Source: an uncultured Rhodospirillales bacterium (GTDB lineage: Bacteria > Pseudomonadota > Alphaproteobacteria > Azospirillales > Azospirillaceae). Taken from it: a DNA stretch of 50,928 bases. Both the position numbers and the translations under genes were made by a program. Shown here piece by piece: positions 17,234 to 26,413 of this stretch. Location of the stretch: positions 1 to 50,928 of the forward strand of contig CAIXKV010000265.1 of the NCBI GenBank assembly GCA_903920145.1, read 5' to 3'. Each line of letters starts with the position of its first letter. The stretch's first letter is position 1. Under the pieces are notes generated by a model. It ran no database searches, was not told the DNA's origin, and saw only the letters and a list, made by a program, of their open reading frames with translations.

Positions 17234-18803
17234 CTGGCCCCGCTTGTGGCGGCAAAACGGCATTAGCCGCCAAAGTACCCGAAACCGCGACCGCCTCGAT
17301 ACCGGCGCCGGTCGTCGTTCCCGCCCCGACCAACAGTAGTCCCGGGAGCGGGCTGTGAAGGTGTGGACAGGATTGATCGCGCGCCATCCCGTAGATTGTT
17401 CCGCCACGGGTACGGACGTAGCGCGCGAACGTTTCGGGGGTCGCCACATCGCACTGCAAGATGTGGCGCCGCAAATCTGGCAGGACGGAGTCTATGGTTG
17501 CGTCTATCATCTGCGCGGCGAAGGCGTTCTTCCGCTCACGATAATCCCGGGCGCCACGCCGCCAAAGGGCACCCTCACCTTCGGGAAGCAGGCGCAGCAT
17601 GGTCAGGGCGGCCGCACCCTCGGGCGCCAGCGAGGTATCTATGGCGCTGGGATTTCCTATGCCGAAATCAAAGCCGTCTCGGCTTACAAAAATGCGAGCC
17701 GGCAGATCCGGAACGGTATCGAGCGCGAGGCTCAGCAGCATGGCCGTCGGCCCTCGCCGGAGCGACCCGATCCAGTCCAGATAGGACGGCGGCAGAATGC
17801 TGCGGTCCAGCAGGTCGGTCAGCATCGCAACCACATCGCCATTGGCCACCACCAACCCGGCCCGGGACCCTTTGCCACCGACGCAGCGCACCCCGACGAC
17901 CCGCTCTCCCTCGGTCAGAATAGCCTCAACGGTGGATTTGAAGGTGATTTGGCCACCCCGTTCCAGGATGACCCGGGCCAGCACCTCGGCTAAACGCTGC
18001 GCGCCACCGGCCGGGTAATAGCCGCCGTCGAAATAGTAGCCATAGAGCGGTGCCATATCTTCGACCGACAAAAGTTCGGGTTGTTCGGTCAAATACTCAG
18101 AGAGGGTCGTCAGCAGATGCTTCAGGTTGGGATCGGTCAGATAGCTATCAAGCATGACCGCAAAGGGTTGTTTCATCCATCGCCAAGCGTGGGGATGGCG
18201 CCCGGGCCAGGCCATGAGTTCGGTCGGGTCGGTGGGCGCCATGGGCACGCCGCCCGTGGTTTCCACATCGGTGTACATCTCGCGGTAGACCGCCTCAATC
18301 TCGTGAAAAAATGCGATGATCGCCGTCGTCTCGGCAGGAAACAGGCGACCCAGCGCTTGTGGAATGTCCTCGCCCCGAGCCGGAACGTCGAAGGTCAGGC
18401 CATCGCGCCAGTAACGATGGTGAACGCGCCGCCAGTCGATGGCCGCCTCGGCGCCAAGTTGCCGGAGCAGGTTGCGCAAAGGTCCCCGTGGTCCTAGGCC
18501 GCTGAAATCCTGCACGCCGGCATCGAAGGTGAACTTCCGGACGCCCTGCGGAAGCCGGACTTTGCGTATCCATGATGAACAGAAGCCACCGGGACGATCA
18601 TGGGCTTCGAAGACGGCAACCTTGAGCCCGCGCTGAGCCAAGAGCGCGCCCGCGGTAAGTCCGCCGATGCCCGCGCCGATGATCACGACGTGGTGATGGT
18701 CGTCGTCGCTCGGCCAGGGACCGAATGCCGGGATATCCCAGGCCCGCGCGTTCCTGGCTCGCCCCGCTCGTGCCGCCCGGGCGGCGGTGGCGGTCAGTCC
18801 CAT
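17208..18803 (-). CDS. CrtI-family FAD oxidoreductase coupled to the ape operon
   Basis: A 531-aa flavoprotein. After a 36-residue extension comes the dinucleotide-binding motif VVIIGAGIGGLTAGALLAQR, and the FAD-contacting E in VFEAHDRPGG. The C-terminus carries the family's GLLLVGAGTTTGAGIEAVAVSG motif. It belongs to the phytoene desaturase/carotene isomerase/retinol saturase superfamily. The ATG at 18803 overlaps the apeR stop by 10 bases, so it is expressed as the last gene of the ape operon. It is not one of the standard ApeA-R functions. By family it could desaturate or isomerise the polyene, or reduce it; this is inference. The overlap with the pseudogene at 17208-17233 is convergent. 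Confidence 0.82.
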   Translation of the reverse strand: MGLTATAARAARAGRARNARAWDIPAFGPWPSDDDHHHVVIIGAGIGGLTAGALLAQRGLKVAVFEAHDRPGGFCSSWIRKVRLPQGVRKFTFDAGVQDFSGLGPRGPLRNLLRQLGAEAAIDWRRVHHRYWRDGLTFDVPARGEDIPQALGRLFPAETTAIIAFFHEIEAVYREMYTDVETTGGVPMAPTDPTELMAWPGRHPHAWRWMKQPFAVMLDSYLTDPNLKHLLTTLSEYLTEQPELLSVEDMAPLYGYYFDGGYYPAGGAQRLAEVLARVILERGGQITFKSTVEAILTEGERVVGVRCVGGKGSRAGLVVANGDVVAMLTDLLDRSILPPSYLDWIGSLRRGPTAMLLSLALDTVPDLPARIFVSRDGFDFGIGNPSAIDTSLAPEGAAALTMLRLLPEGEGALWRRGARDYRERKNAFAAQMIDATIDSVLPDLRRHILQCDVATPETFARYVRTRGGTIYGMARDQSCPHLHSPLPGLLLVGAGTTTGAGIEAVAVSGTLAANAVLPPQAGPVIARHRAC

Positions 18804-20020
18804 TTCCGGAACAGGAGGGACGTGTTGATGCCGCCAAAGGCAAAATTGTTGGACATCAGGTGTCGAACCTCGATGCGGCGTCCCTGGCCCATGACATAAT
18901 CCAGTGCGCCGCAGCGCTCGTCGACCACATCCAGGTTGGCGGTGGGTGCGAACCAGCTATCCTTCATCATCTCGATGCCCAACCAGGCCTCGAGGGCACC
19001 GCACGCGCCCAGGGAGTGGCCGAAATAGCTCTTGAGGGAATGGATCGGCACGTGTCGGCCCAGCACCGCCTGGGTGGCGGTGGTTTCGGCGATGTCTCCC
19101 CACTCGGTCGCCGTGCCATGCCCCGATACGAAGCCGATATCGTCGGGGGCAAGCCCGGCATCGTCCAGCGCCAGACGGAGCGCCCGCTCCATGGTCTCCG
19201 CCTGGGGCTGGGTGACGTGGGCGCCATCCGAATTGGTGCCGAAGCCGACGATCTCGGCATGGATACGGGCGCCGCGGGCGCGGGCGTGTCCCAGTTCCTC
19301 CAGCACCAGAGTGGCCGCGCCCTCGCCGATGACCAGACCGTCACGGTCACGGTCATAGGGGCGCGGCGTCGTCCCGGGCCGGTCATTGCGCTGGCTGGTG
19401 GCGTAGAGGGTATCGAAGACCGCCGAATCGGTGATGTCCAACTCCTCGGCGCCCCCCGCGAGCATGACATCGGCCCGGTTGAAGCGGATCGCTTCGTAGG
19501 CATAGCCGATGCCCTGGCTGCCCGAGGTGCAGGCGCTGGAGGTGGGAATGATGCGGCCGGAGACACCGAAGAACAGGCCGATATTGACCGGCGCGGTATG
19601 GCTCATCATCCGGATGTAGTTGGTGGCGTTGAGGTTCCGTGATTCCCCGTGCATCTTAAGCTCGTAGAACCCAAGCACGGAATCGGGACTGCCGAACGAC
19701 GAGCCGTAGGCAACGCCGGTGCGTCCGCCGCGCACCAGCGGGTCGTCGAGCAGGCCGGCGTCAGCAAGCGCCCGCTCGGTGGCGTACACCGCCATCTTGG
19801 AAACGGCGCCCATGCTGCGCAGCTTCTTGCGGGGGTAACGATCCTCGACGGAAAAGGAGGGCACAGGGGCGCCCAGCCTGGTGTTGACGCCTGTAAAGCG
19901 CTCCCATTCGCTCATGTAGCGCACGCCGGTCTGGCCCGCCGCGAAGGCGGCGCGGATGACCGGCCAGTCCTCGCCGAGCGCCGTCACCCCGCCCATCCCG
20001 GTCACCACCACCCTGCGCAT
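18794..20020 (-). CDS. apeR: Ketosynthase ApeR
   Basis: A 408-aa beta-ketoacyl-ACP synthase of the FabF/KAS-II type. The catalytic Cys lies in SSACTSGSQ (about residue 160) and the two His in GHGTATEWGD (about 295) and SYFGHSLGACG (about 330), so it should be a condensing enzyme and not a chain-length factor. It belongs to the type II polyketide-like set that extends the aryl polyene chain with malonyl units. The ATG at 20020 overlaps the apeQ stop as ATGA. Which of apeO and apeR does most extension cannot be read from sequence. Confidence 0.9.
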   Translation of the reverse strand: MRRVVVTGMGGVTALGEDWPVIRAAFAAGQTGVRYMSEWERFTGVNTRLGAPVPSFSVEDRYPRKKLRSMGAVSKMAVYATERALADAGLLDDPLVRGGRTGVAYGSSFGSPDSVLGFYELKMHGESRNLNATNYIRMMSHTAPVNIGLFFGVSGRIIPTSSACTSGSQGIGYAYEAIRFNRADVMLAGGAEELDITDSAVFDTLYATSQRNDRPGTTPRPYDRDRDGLVIGEGAATLVLEELGHARARGARIHAEIVGFGTNSDGAHVTQPQAETMERALRLALDDAGLAPDDIGFVSGHGTATEWGDIAETTATQAVLGRHVPIHSLKSYFGHSLGACGALEAWLGIEMMKDSWFAPTANLDVVDERCGALDYVMGQGRRIEVRHLMSNNFAFGGINTSLLFRKWD

Positions 20021-20751
20021 CAGATCATGCCTCCGTTGACCGAAATCACCTGCCGGGTGATGTACGACGCCTCGTCCGAGCACAGGAATGCCACCAGCCC
20101 CGCCACCTCCTCTGGGCGTCCGGCCCGCCGCATGGGGATGGCCTTGGCCACCTCCTCCATGGGCAGGTCGGCGGTCATTTGCGTCTCGATGACGCCGGGG
20201 GCCACGCAATTGACGGTGATGGCGCGCTTGGCCAGCTCGATCGCCAGCGACTTGGTCGCGCCGATGATGCCGGCCTTGGCCGCCGAATAATTGACCTGCC
20301 CGCGGTTGCCCACCAGTCCCGATACCGAGGACAGGGTGACGATCCTTCCGCCCCGGCGGGCCGAAACCATCGGCATCACGATGGGGCGCAGCACGTTGTA
20401 GAAGCCGTCGAGATTGGTGCGGAGCACCAAGTCCCAGTCGTCGTCCGCCATGGCGGGAAAGGCGGTATCGCGGGCGATGCCGGCATTCAGGACGACGCCG
20501 AAATAGACGCCGTGCTCGGCCATGTCTGCCTCAATGGCGGCGAGGCAGCCCGGGCGGTCTGAAATGTTAAAGGACAGCAGGCGCCCGTTTCCGCCCGCCT
20601 CGCCGATGGCCGCCAGGGTCCCAGTGGCCCCGTCGCGGTCAGAGCCGTAATGGACAGCTACCCGAAAATCGGCGCGTGCCAACCGCCGGGCGATGGCTCG
20701 CCCGATGCCCTTGCTGGCACCGGTGACCAGAATTGTCCTGTCGTCACCCAT
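20020..20751 (-). CDS. apeQ: 3-ketoacyl-ACP reductase ApeQ (FabG-like)
   Basis: A 243-aa short-chain dehydrogenase. It has the NADP-binding TGASKGIGRAIA at residues 10-21, NAGIARD near 90, the catalytic Ser in LSSVSG near 140 and YSAAK near 152. It reduces the 3-keto group after each extension, before dehydration. It starts at ATG 20751, 50 bases after the DUF4156 gene, and ends overlapping apeR. The length and active site are typical of FabG. Confidence 0.92.
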   Translation of the reverse strand: MGDDRTILVTGASKGIGRAIARRLARADFRVAVHYGSDRDGATGTLAAIGEAGGNGRLLSFNISDRPGCLAAIEADMAEHGVYFGVVLNAGIARDTAFPAMADDDWDLVLRTNLDGFYNVLRPIVMPMVSARRGGRIVTLSSVSGLVGNRGQVNYSAAKAGIIGATKSLAIELAKRAITVNCVAPGVIETQMTADLPMEEVAKAIPMRRAGRPEEVAGLVAFLCSDEASYITRQVISVNGGMI

Positions 20752-20801
20752 ATGGGCCGCTCCCCCGATAGCTGCGCGATGGTTTCCGATGCCGTCTCTG
20801 G

Positions 20802-21140
20802 TTAGGGTGCGTCAGGCGCCTTGTAGGCTTCGCCGCGCACGTTTTCGGAGAAGGTCCAATATGACGCCTTTTTGTCTGGCATCAGCACATGGGTGGCCCC
20901 CATTGCCGCGGCCTTATCCAGCACTTCGTTGACGGCGTTCTCCATCCCCTGATGCCGCATGACGCCGGTCATTGCAGAAGAGCCGACCACCTGTCCGAGG
21001 AAGGTGTAGCCCTTCACCTCCTCCGTGGAATGGACGATGCGGACCTTCGCAGCCCGATCCGACAGCGGGGTCGCACAGGCCGCGAGCACCAAGGCCGCAG
21101 CGAAAGCCACTGCGGCATATGTCGTTTTGAAATTCCTCAT
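20802..21140 (-). CDS. DUF4156-type lipoprotein inside the ape operon
   Basis: A 112-aa protein with a signal peptide and lipobox: a basic start MRNFKTTYAAVAFAAALVL followed by AACATP, where Cys would be lipidated. The mature part contains the DUF4156-like pattern KVRIVHS, GYTFLGQVVGSSAM, then NAVNEVLDKAAAMGATHVLM. This suggests an outer-membrane or periplasmic lipoprotein. It lies between apeP and apeQ with gaps of 36 and 50 bases on its two sides, while nearly all other ape genes overlap or nearly touch, so it may be a later insertion. Its role in pigment export or anchoring is not known. Confidence 0.8.
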   Translation of the reverse strand: MRNFKTTYAAVAFAAALVLAACATPLSDRAAKVRIVHSTEEVKGYTFLGQVVGSSAMTGVMRHQGMENAVNEVLDKAAAMGATHVLMPDKKASYWTFSENVRGEAYKAPDAP

Positions 21141-21176
21141 CGTCTGCTCCGGTCTTGTAGCCATTCCGTCATGTCG

Positions 21177-21641
21177 TCACCCTTCCACCCGCCTGGCAAG
21201 CACGGCGGTCGCGTCGGCGGGCTGATAGACGGTCAACTGCGCTCGGGCGACCGTGGTTCCGTCCAGATCGATCCGGCAGTCGAAGGCGCCCATCTCGCCG
21301 TCGAGGTAGAGCTTGGCTGCCCGAACCGTCAGGTGGTTGCCCGCCATGAAGCGCGCGACCGAGGACGTGAACATCCGCGTGCCCAAGAGGAATCCCAACG
21401 CCGGGGGGCGTCCCTCGGCCAGCGAACCCAGGCCGGCAAAGGCGCCGCAGGCCTGGGCCATCAGTTCGATACCCACATGGCAGGGCACACCGCCCGCGGC
21501 GGGATCGAAGAAGGGATGGTCGGCGGCGATGGTCGTCTCCACCAGGATCCAGTCCTCGCCGTGTTCCAGGACCCGGTCGAGCAGCAGCATGGGCGGCGCG
21601 TGGGGCAAGAGAGTCGCGAGGGGCGGAAAGGCCGGCGTCAT
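21177..21641 (-). CDS. apeP: Dehydratase ApeP (FabA/FabZ-like hotdog)
   Basis: A 154-aa hotdog-fold protein related to 3-hydroxyacyl-ACP dehydratases (LLPHAPPMLLLDRVLE at residues 12-27, HVGIELMAQACGAFAGL near 55-71). It should remove water from the 3-hydroxy intermediate to leave the conjugated double bond, probably working with ApeI. The first His lies in the family's HxPPM region, and Glu59 in GIELMAQ is the usual acid. ATGA overlap with apeO couples it to the operon. Confidence 0.9.
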   Translation of the reverse strand: MTPAFPPLATLLPHAPPMLLLDRVLEHGEDWILVETTIAADHPFFDPAAGGVPCHVGIELMAQACGAFAGLGSLAEGRPPALGFLLGTRMFTSSVARFMAGNHLTVRAAKLYLDGEMGAFDCRIDLDGTTVARAQLTVYQPADATAVLARRVEG

Positions 21642-22879
21642 GACGATCCCCCCCGTCCAAGCACCAGCACCATGTTGTTGCCGCCAAAAGCGAAGGAATT
21701 GGACAGCATGGCCAGCGGCCCGCTCCCGGGAACGGTGGCTCCCGGTTCAGTCAGGGCCAGCCTGGGCAAGGCGGCGTCCGGAACCCCGTCCCACAGATGG
21801 GGCGGCAGCAGGCCCGATGGGTTGAATTCCGGATGCAGGGCCAGCCAGAGGAAGGCCGCCTCGCAGGCCCCCGCCGCGCCCAGCAGGTGGCCGGTCATGG
21901 CTTTGGTCGAGCTGCACGGCGTTTCGGGGCCAAAGACCGCCGCCACCGCCCGGCTCTCCATGGCGTCGTTGAGGGCGGTCGCCGTACCATGGAGGTTGAC
22001 ATAGGCAATGTCGCCCGCGCCCAGTCCGGCGTCCGCCAGGGCCAGGCGCATCGCGGTTTCGGCACCCCGTCCCGTCGGGTCGGGTGCGCTGACATGATGG
22101 GCGTCCGAGCCTTCGCCGATGCCCAGCAGCATGACCGGGGCCAGGTCGCGGACCAGCACGAAGGCCGCGGCGCCCTCGCCGATGGTGATGCCGTCGCGGT
22201 TAGCGCTGAACGGATTGCAGGGGCGGGCCGAGACCGCCTCCAGAGACCGGAAACCGCCCAGGGTCATCCGGCACAGGCTGTCGGCACCGCCGACCACCGC
22301 GGCGTCGCAGAGGCCCAGCGCGATCAGCCGCCGGGCCGACGCGAACGACTTGGCGCCCGAGGAGCAGGCGGTGGCCACGGTATAAGCGGGACCGGTCAGG
22401 CCGAACATCCTGGCGGCAAAGTCGGCGAGGTTTCCCGTCTCCTGCTGGCGGTAGCGATAACCGGGCGGCCAGGCGCCATCCTGCCGGAAAGACGCCCATG
22501 CCGCCTCGCCCTCGGCGATGCCCGCGGTGCTGGTGCCGAGAACCACCGCAACCCGGTCGCGGCCGTAACGGTCGGCGACCGCGCTCACGTCGTCGGAGAT
22601 CTCCTGCAGGGCCGCCAGCATCAGGCGGTTGTTCCGGCAGTCATAGTCCGAGAGATGGTCCGGAATCTCGGGAAGCGCGCCCTCCACCCGGCCTACCGGC
22701 ACGGTCATGCCGGCGATCAGCCGATCGTCGGGAATCGGGATAGGGGGCACCTCACGGTGTTCCCCCTCCCACACCAAACCCGCGCGCGAGCCCGCGAACA
22801 GGGACGCCGCGGTTGCCGCCTTGCCGCGCCCCAGGGGTGTCACCAGCCCGATGGCGGGAATTCCCAGCGATGCGCTCAT
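21638..22879 (-). CDS. apeO: Ketosynthase ApeO
   Basis: A 413-aa KAS-type condensing enzyme. The catalytic Cys is in ACSSGAKSFA (about residue 168) and the two His are in NLHGTATALND (about 300) and TGHLLGAAGACE (about 336). It is the main partner of ApeC, which lacks these residues. It starts at ATG 22879 overlapping the apeN stop (ATGA) and overlaps apeP at its end in the same way. It builds the aryl polyene chain by repeated two-carbon extension. Confidence 0.92.
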   Translation of the reverse strand: MSASLGIPAIGLVTPLGRGKAATAASLFAGSRAGLVWEGEHREVPPIPIPDDRLIAGMTVPVGRVEGALPEIPDHLSDYDCRNNRLMLAALQEISDDVSAVADRYGRDRVAVVLGTSTAGIAEGEAAWASFRQDGAWPPGYRYRQQETGNLADFAARMFGLTGPAYTVATACSSGAKSFASARRLIALGLCDAAVVGGADSLCRMTLGGFRSLEAVSARPCNPFSANRDGITIGEGAAAFVLVRDLAPVMLLGIGEGSDAHHVSAPDPTGRGAETAMRLALADAGLGAGDIAYVNLHGTATALNDAMESRAVAAVFGPETPCSSTKAMTGHLLGAAGACEAAFLWLALHPEFNPSGLLPPHLWDGVPDAALPRLALTEPGATVPGSGPLAMLSNSFAFGGNNMVLVLGRGGSS

Positions 22880-23478
22880 GGAGCGGTCTCCCCGGACTGG
22901 ACATCGATGTCGTAGCCCCAGGCGAGGTTCCGCAGTTTCATCCGCCCCGACCAGCTTCCGGCCTGGGCGGTGCCATAGTCGATGCGGACCACCTCGGTAC
23001 CGTCGGCTCTCCGGACGATCCGCGAGCCCGGCGCCGTCACCAGCGTGGCGCCGGTCAAGGCCCCGCGAACCGCCGCTTCGGGCCAGTACATCATGACGAT
23101 ATCGGCCAGCATGTTGCCCGGCCGCGTGGTGTCGGGCAGCCAGGGCGCGGCTTCGGCCACCACCCCGCCGGCGGTCCAGGTGACGGTCAGTGCGCGCCGC
23201 CCCATGGTGTCGAGGCCGACCAGGAGGAAGCGGTCAGGCGTGACGCCGATATGCCCCTCGAAGACGAAAGTGGTGTCCCGGTAATGCGCGGTGACCAGTT
23301 GCGTGGCTTCGACGGTCCGGCCCAACGCCGCAGGCGCAGGCAAGGTCAGCGTCACCCCCTGGGCGATGGCGATGGTGCGCGCCGAGGCCGGCAGGTCGGT
23401 TGCGGAGGCGCACCCGCTGAGCATCAGGATGGCGGGCAGAAGGAAGGAGCGCTGCCTTCCGGTCAGGGGCGGCGGCAT
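22876..23478 (-). CDS. apeN: DUF3261 lipoprotein ApeN
   Basis: A 200-aa protein with a signal peptide and lipobox ILMLSGCAS near residue 20, so the mature protein is a lipid-anchored periplasmic or outer-membrane protein of the DUF3261 family found in APE clusters. Its job is thought to be localisation or transport of the polyene lipid; the mechanism is not known. The ATG at 23478 lies inside the end of apeM (16-base overlap). Confidence 0.85.
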   Translation of the reverse strand: MPPPLTGRQRSFLLPAILMLSGCASATDLPASARTIAIAQGVTLTLPAPAALGRTVEATQLVTAHYRDTTFVFEGHIGVTPDRFLLVGLDTMGRRALTVTWTAGGVVAEAAPWLPDTTRPGNMLADIVMMYWPEAAVRGALTGATLVTAPGSRIVRRADGTEVVRIDYGTAQAGSWSGRMKLRNLAWGYDIDVQSGETAP

Positions 23479-25778
23479 GCGAGGCCTCCCAGCGGGGACA
23501 AGAGGACGGACAGGGAGATACCGACCAGCATGGTCAGGCCGAAGGTGTGGACCGCGAACACGCCGCTGAACGCCAGAAGTCCGAAGGACAGCAGGGTCGT
23601 GGTCGAAGCGAGGCACACCGCCAGCAGGGTCACGGATTTTCGCGCGCCCCAGGCCTCGGCACAGAAGATGGCATAGTCGACGCCGATCGAGAGCACGAGG
23701 ACCAGCGCCATGGCCGCGAAGAAGGTGAAGGGCTCGCCGACCAGGGCCATCAAGGCCGGTGTCAGAATCATGGCTGCGACCGGGGGCGCCATCACGGCCA
23801 GCGCACCCCGCCACCGATAACGCAGGGCGAGCAGCGGCACCATCAGGGCCGCCGAGACAGCCAACAAAATCACCGCCCGGTCGCGGTAGGCACCAAACAG
23901 GCGGCTGTAGTCGCTGGGCGGATCGACGTAGCGGACGCCGTCCAATCCATCGCCGAGCGCACGCACCGCCGTGGAATTCCGGACGCCGTCGAGCTTCACC
24001 ACGTGGTGGACGCCGCCATTGTCACGCAGGGGAACCAGATCGGCCAGAAACGGCAGAGAGCCATCCTTCAGTGCCGCGGCCAGGGTCAGGATCGGCGCGC
24101 CGTCCCCGGCCGCCGCAGCCTCGGGCGGCTCGGCAAGGCCGAGATGCGCCACGTGGGCTGCGAGCAAGGGGGTCTCCAGGCCGTCGCGGATCAGGCGGCG
24201 GTTCTCTTCTTGTCGGGCGGCCGAGGGCACGAAGGCCGCAGGGGACTGGAAGCCGACCAGTGTGCCGCTCTTGATGGCGCCGGCCAACCGGTCCGCCAAC
24301 GCCTCCTCGATCCCCAGCGCGGTTTCGTCGTCGGGGGCATTGACCAGGAAGAACTGTCCACTCCAGCCCATCCCGGTCAGGGCCTCGATGCGGTGCTGTT
24401 GGGCCAGCAGTCCGGCATCGGGTGATTGGAGGCGCCGGACATCGTCGTCAGCATGCAGGCGGAGAGCGCCGACCACCCCGGCCCCGAGCAGCAGGAGGCC
24501 GAGCGCAAGGCGCAGACGGCGGAGATCGGGCCGCTCCCAAAAGCGCCAGAGGGCTGCGGCGGCGGTGACCAAAGGTGCGCCGTGGGGTAGGTCGCGGCCC
24601 CGGTCCAGGAGCGGGACCCACAGCGCCACCGAGGCGAAGGCTGCCGACAGACCGACCGCAGAAAAGACCGCGATCTGATGAAGACCGGGAAGCGGCGCCA
24701 GAAGCAGCGCGCCGTAACCCACCAACGTGGTCAGCACGCCCAGTCCCAGCCCAGGCATGACCCGGCGCAGTCGGGCCGACGGGGGCGCGCCGTCGCAGAC
24801 GAAGCGATCGGTGAAGTAATAAAGGCTGTAATCGACAGCGATGCCGATCAGGCTCATCCCGAACAGCAGAGAGATCACATGCAATTCACCGAACCACCAG
24901 AGGCTGAAGGACAGGCCGCACAGCATGCCGACGGCAATGGACATCAGGCTTTGCCATAAGGGGCCGAGGCGGCGGAAGACCAGCAGGACCAGAAGCACGG
25001 AGCCCAATGTTGACACGGCGCCCAGCCGCGACGTCTCGTCCATGGCCTGGCGGGCGCCCGCGTGGGCGAAGAACACCGCGCCCAGCCGGAGGACCGTGAC
25101 ATCGCTACCCAGGTCGGCCACCGCATGGTCGAAACCGCCGATCACTCTCTTCTGGACATCGAGTTCAAAGGGCTCGCCCTTCAGGCTGGCGGAAATGAAC
25201 ACCCAGGTCATGCCCTCGCCACGCACCGTCAGCATGCCCTCGTCGGGAGCGAGGCGGGACGAGGGAACCGCCAGGGCGGAAAAGAAGGCGGGCATCAGCA
25301 GGAAAGGGTCGGCGTGCAGCAGTCGTGCGTCGGCCATGCCGACGAAGCCGAACACCTGGGACAGGGCACGGGCCGCCAGCGCGGTGCCATGACCGTCTTG
25401 CAGCATCCGACGGTCGGCGTCCGACAGCAATCCGCCACGGAAGGGAAAATAGAGGGTGCCGATGCGGCGCATCCGGTCGCCGCCCGTGACGGTTTCGAGG
25501 TCCCCGAGCGCGCCCGACTCCTGGAGCCTCGCGGTCAGTTGGGCGGCGGCGTTCCGCGCATGTTCGCGGTCGGCATGGCCGACGAGGATGACGATGCGCC
25601 GGCCGAGTCCTCGGTTGACCAAGTCATTCGTCTGGCGCAGGCCCGGATCGTCATGCTCTCCGGGCAACAGCGCCAGCAGATCGGTCTGAAAGTTCAGGCC
25701 ATGGCTGGTGCGCAGGCCGAGATAAAGGGCCGCCAGCACTACCAGCATCAGGAACAGGGCCGCGCCCAACCGCCTCAT
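23463..25778 (-). CDS. apeM: MMPL/RND-type exporter ApeM
   Basis: A 771-aa membrane protein with two repeats, each with a long soluble loop between the first and later transmembrane helices, as in MMPL exporters. The first TM lies at residues 3-23 (MRRLGAALFLMLVVLAALYL). Later clusters (for example LGSVLLVLLVFRR and GVGALLTTLVGYG-like stretches) bring the total to about 12 TM segments. It should export the lipid-linked aryl polyene across the inner membrane. The ATG overlaps the apeL stop as ATGA. Confidence 0.9.
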   Translation of the reverse strand: MRRLGAALFLMLVVLAALYLGLRTSHGLNFQTDLLALLPGEHDDPGLRQTNDLVNRGLGRRIVILVGHADREHARNAAAQLTARLQESGALGDLETVTGGDRMRRIGTLYFPFRGGLLSDADRRMLQDGHGTALAARALSQVFGFVGMADARLLHADPFLLMPAFFSALAVPSSRLAPDEGMLTVRGEGMTWVFISASLKGEPFELDVQKRVIGGFDHAVADLGSDVTVLRLGAVFFAHAGARQAMDETSRLGAVSTLGSVLLVLLVFRRLGPLWQSLMSIAVGMLCGLSFSLWWFGELHVISLLFGMSLIGIAVDYSLYYFTDRFVCDGAPPSARLRRVMPGLGLGVLTTLVGYGALLLAPLPGLHQIAVFSAVGLSAAFASVALWVPLLDRGRDLPHGAPLVTAAAALWRFWERPDLRRLRLALGLLLLGAGVVGALRLHADDDVRRLQSPDAGLLAQQHRIEALTGMGWSGQFFLVNAPDDETALGIEEALADRLAGAIKSGTLVGFQSPAAFVPSAARQEENRRLIRDGLETPLLAAHVAHLGLAEPPEAAAAGDGAPILTLAAALKDGSLPFLADLVPLRDNGGVHHVVKLDGVRNSTAVRALGDGLDGVRYVDPPSDYSRLFGAYRDRAVILLAVSAALMVPLLALRYRWRGALAVMAPPVAAMILTPALMALVGEPFTFFAAMALVLVLSIGVDYAIFCAEAWGARKSVTLLAVCLASTTTLLSFGLLAFSGVFAVHTFGLTMLVGISLSVLLSPLGGLACRRP

Positions 25779-26413
25779 CGGCCGACGCCCACCAACAATC
25801 TGGTCTCTTCAGGGGAAGGCGGTGCCTGGCTGAGCGTCTGGTCGGCGAAGTGCAGGACGTCACTGTCGCCCCCCTCCCGGACGATCTCCACCTGATCCAC
25901 GAAAAGCCCGCCGGTCAGCCGGATGGTCGTTATCGGCATGGAGACCGGGTCGGCCGCCACCCGCGGACGGAGTTCGACCCGCCATGCCCGGTCGTTCCCT
26001 TGACGGACGACCGTGAATTCCTTGTCGAGAGCGCTCCAGTCTCCCGCCAGCGCGCCGCCCAGCATGTCATAGAGCTTCGCCAGGAAGGGTAGCCGCGCGG
26101 CCGGCATACGCACGGTCTCCGTTCCATCAACCTCCTGAACCAGGCCGGCGGCGGTGATCACCGTGGTCACGGCGAAGGGTTTCTCCGAGCGCCAGACCAG
26201 CCCCTGTCCGGGGGCCAGCGTGAAGCGCCCTTCGGAGATCAGGGGTGCCTTGAAGCCCTGCAAGCGTCGTTCCTGGACGAATGCGCCATGGAGAGTGCTG
26301 CCCGAGGCGATTGACCGGGAGGGACCGGTGCCACCATCAGCGGCGCCGACTGATCGGGGCAGCAGGGTCAGCACCGCGAGGGCCAGGACGAAGACGGCCA
26401 TTATTCGGAACAT
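25775..26413 (-). CDS. apeL: LolA-like periplasmic carrier ApeL
   Basis: A 212-aa protein with a cleavable signal peptide (MFRIMAVFVLALAVLTLLP then VGAADGG). The mature domain resembles LolA/outer-membrane lipoprotein carriers: HGAFVQERRLQGFKAPLISE and GRFTLAPGQGLVWRSEKPF. It may ferry the polyene lipid through the periplasm for ApeM and ApeN. I chose ATG 26413; a GTG at 26419 is possible. It overlaps the end of apeK (26401-26413). Confidence 0.88.
   Translation of the reverse strand: MFRIMAVFVLALAVLTLLPRSVGAADGGTGPSRSIASGSTLHGAFVQERRLQGFKAPLISEGRFTLAPGQGLVWRSEKPFAVTTVITAAGLVQEVDGTETVRMPAARLPFLAKLYDMLGGALAGDWSALDKEFTVVRQGNDRAWRVELRPRVAADPVSMPITTIRLTGGLFVDQVEIVREGGDSDVLHFADQTLSQAPPSPEETRLLVGVGR

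Noticed and set aside
18725-19642. 305-residue plus-strand frame over apeR
   Set aside because: Antisense to ketosynthase active-site motifs; no own features.
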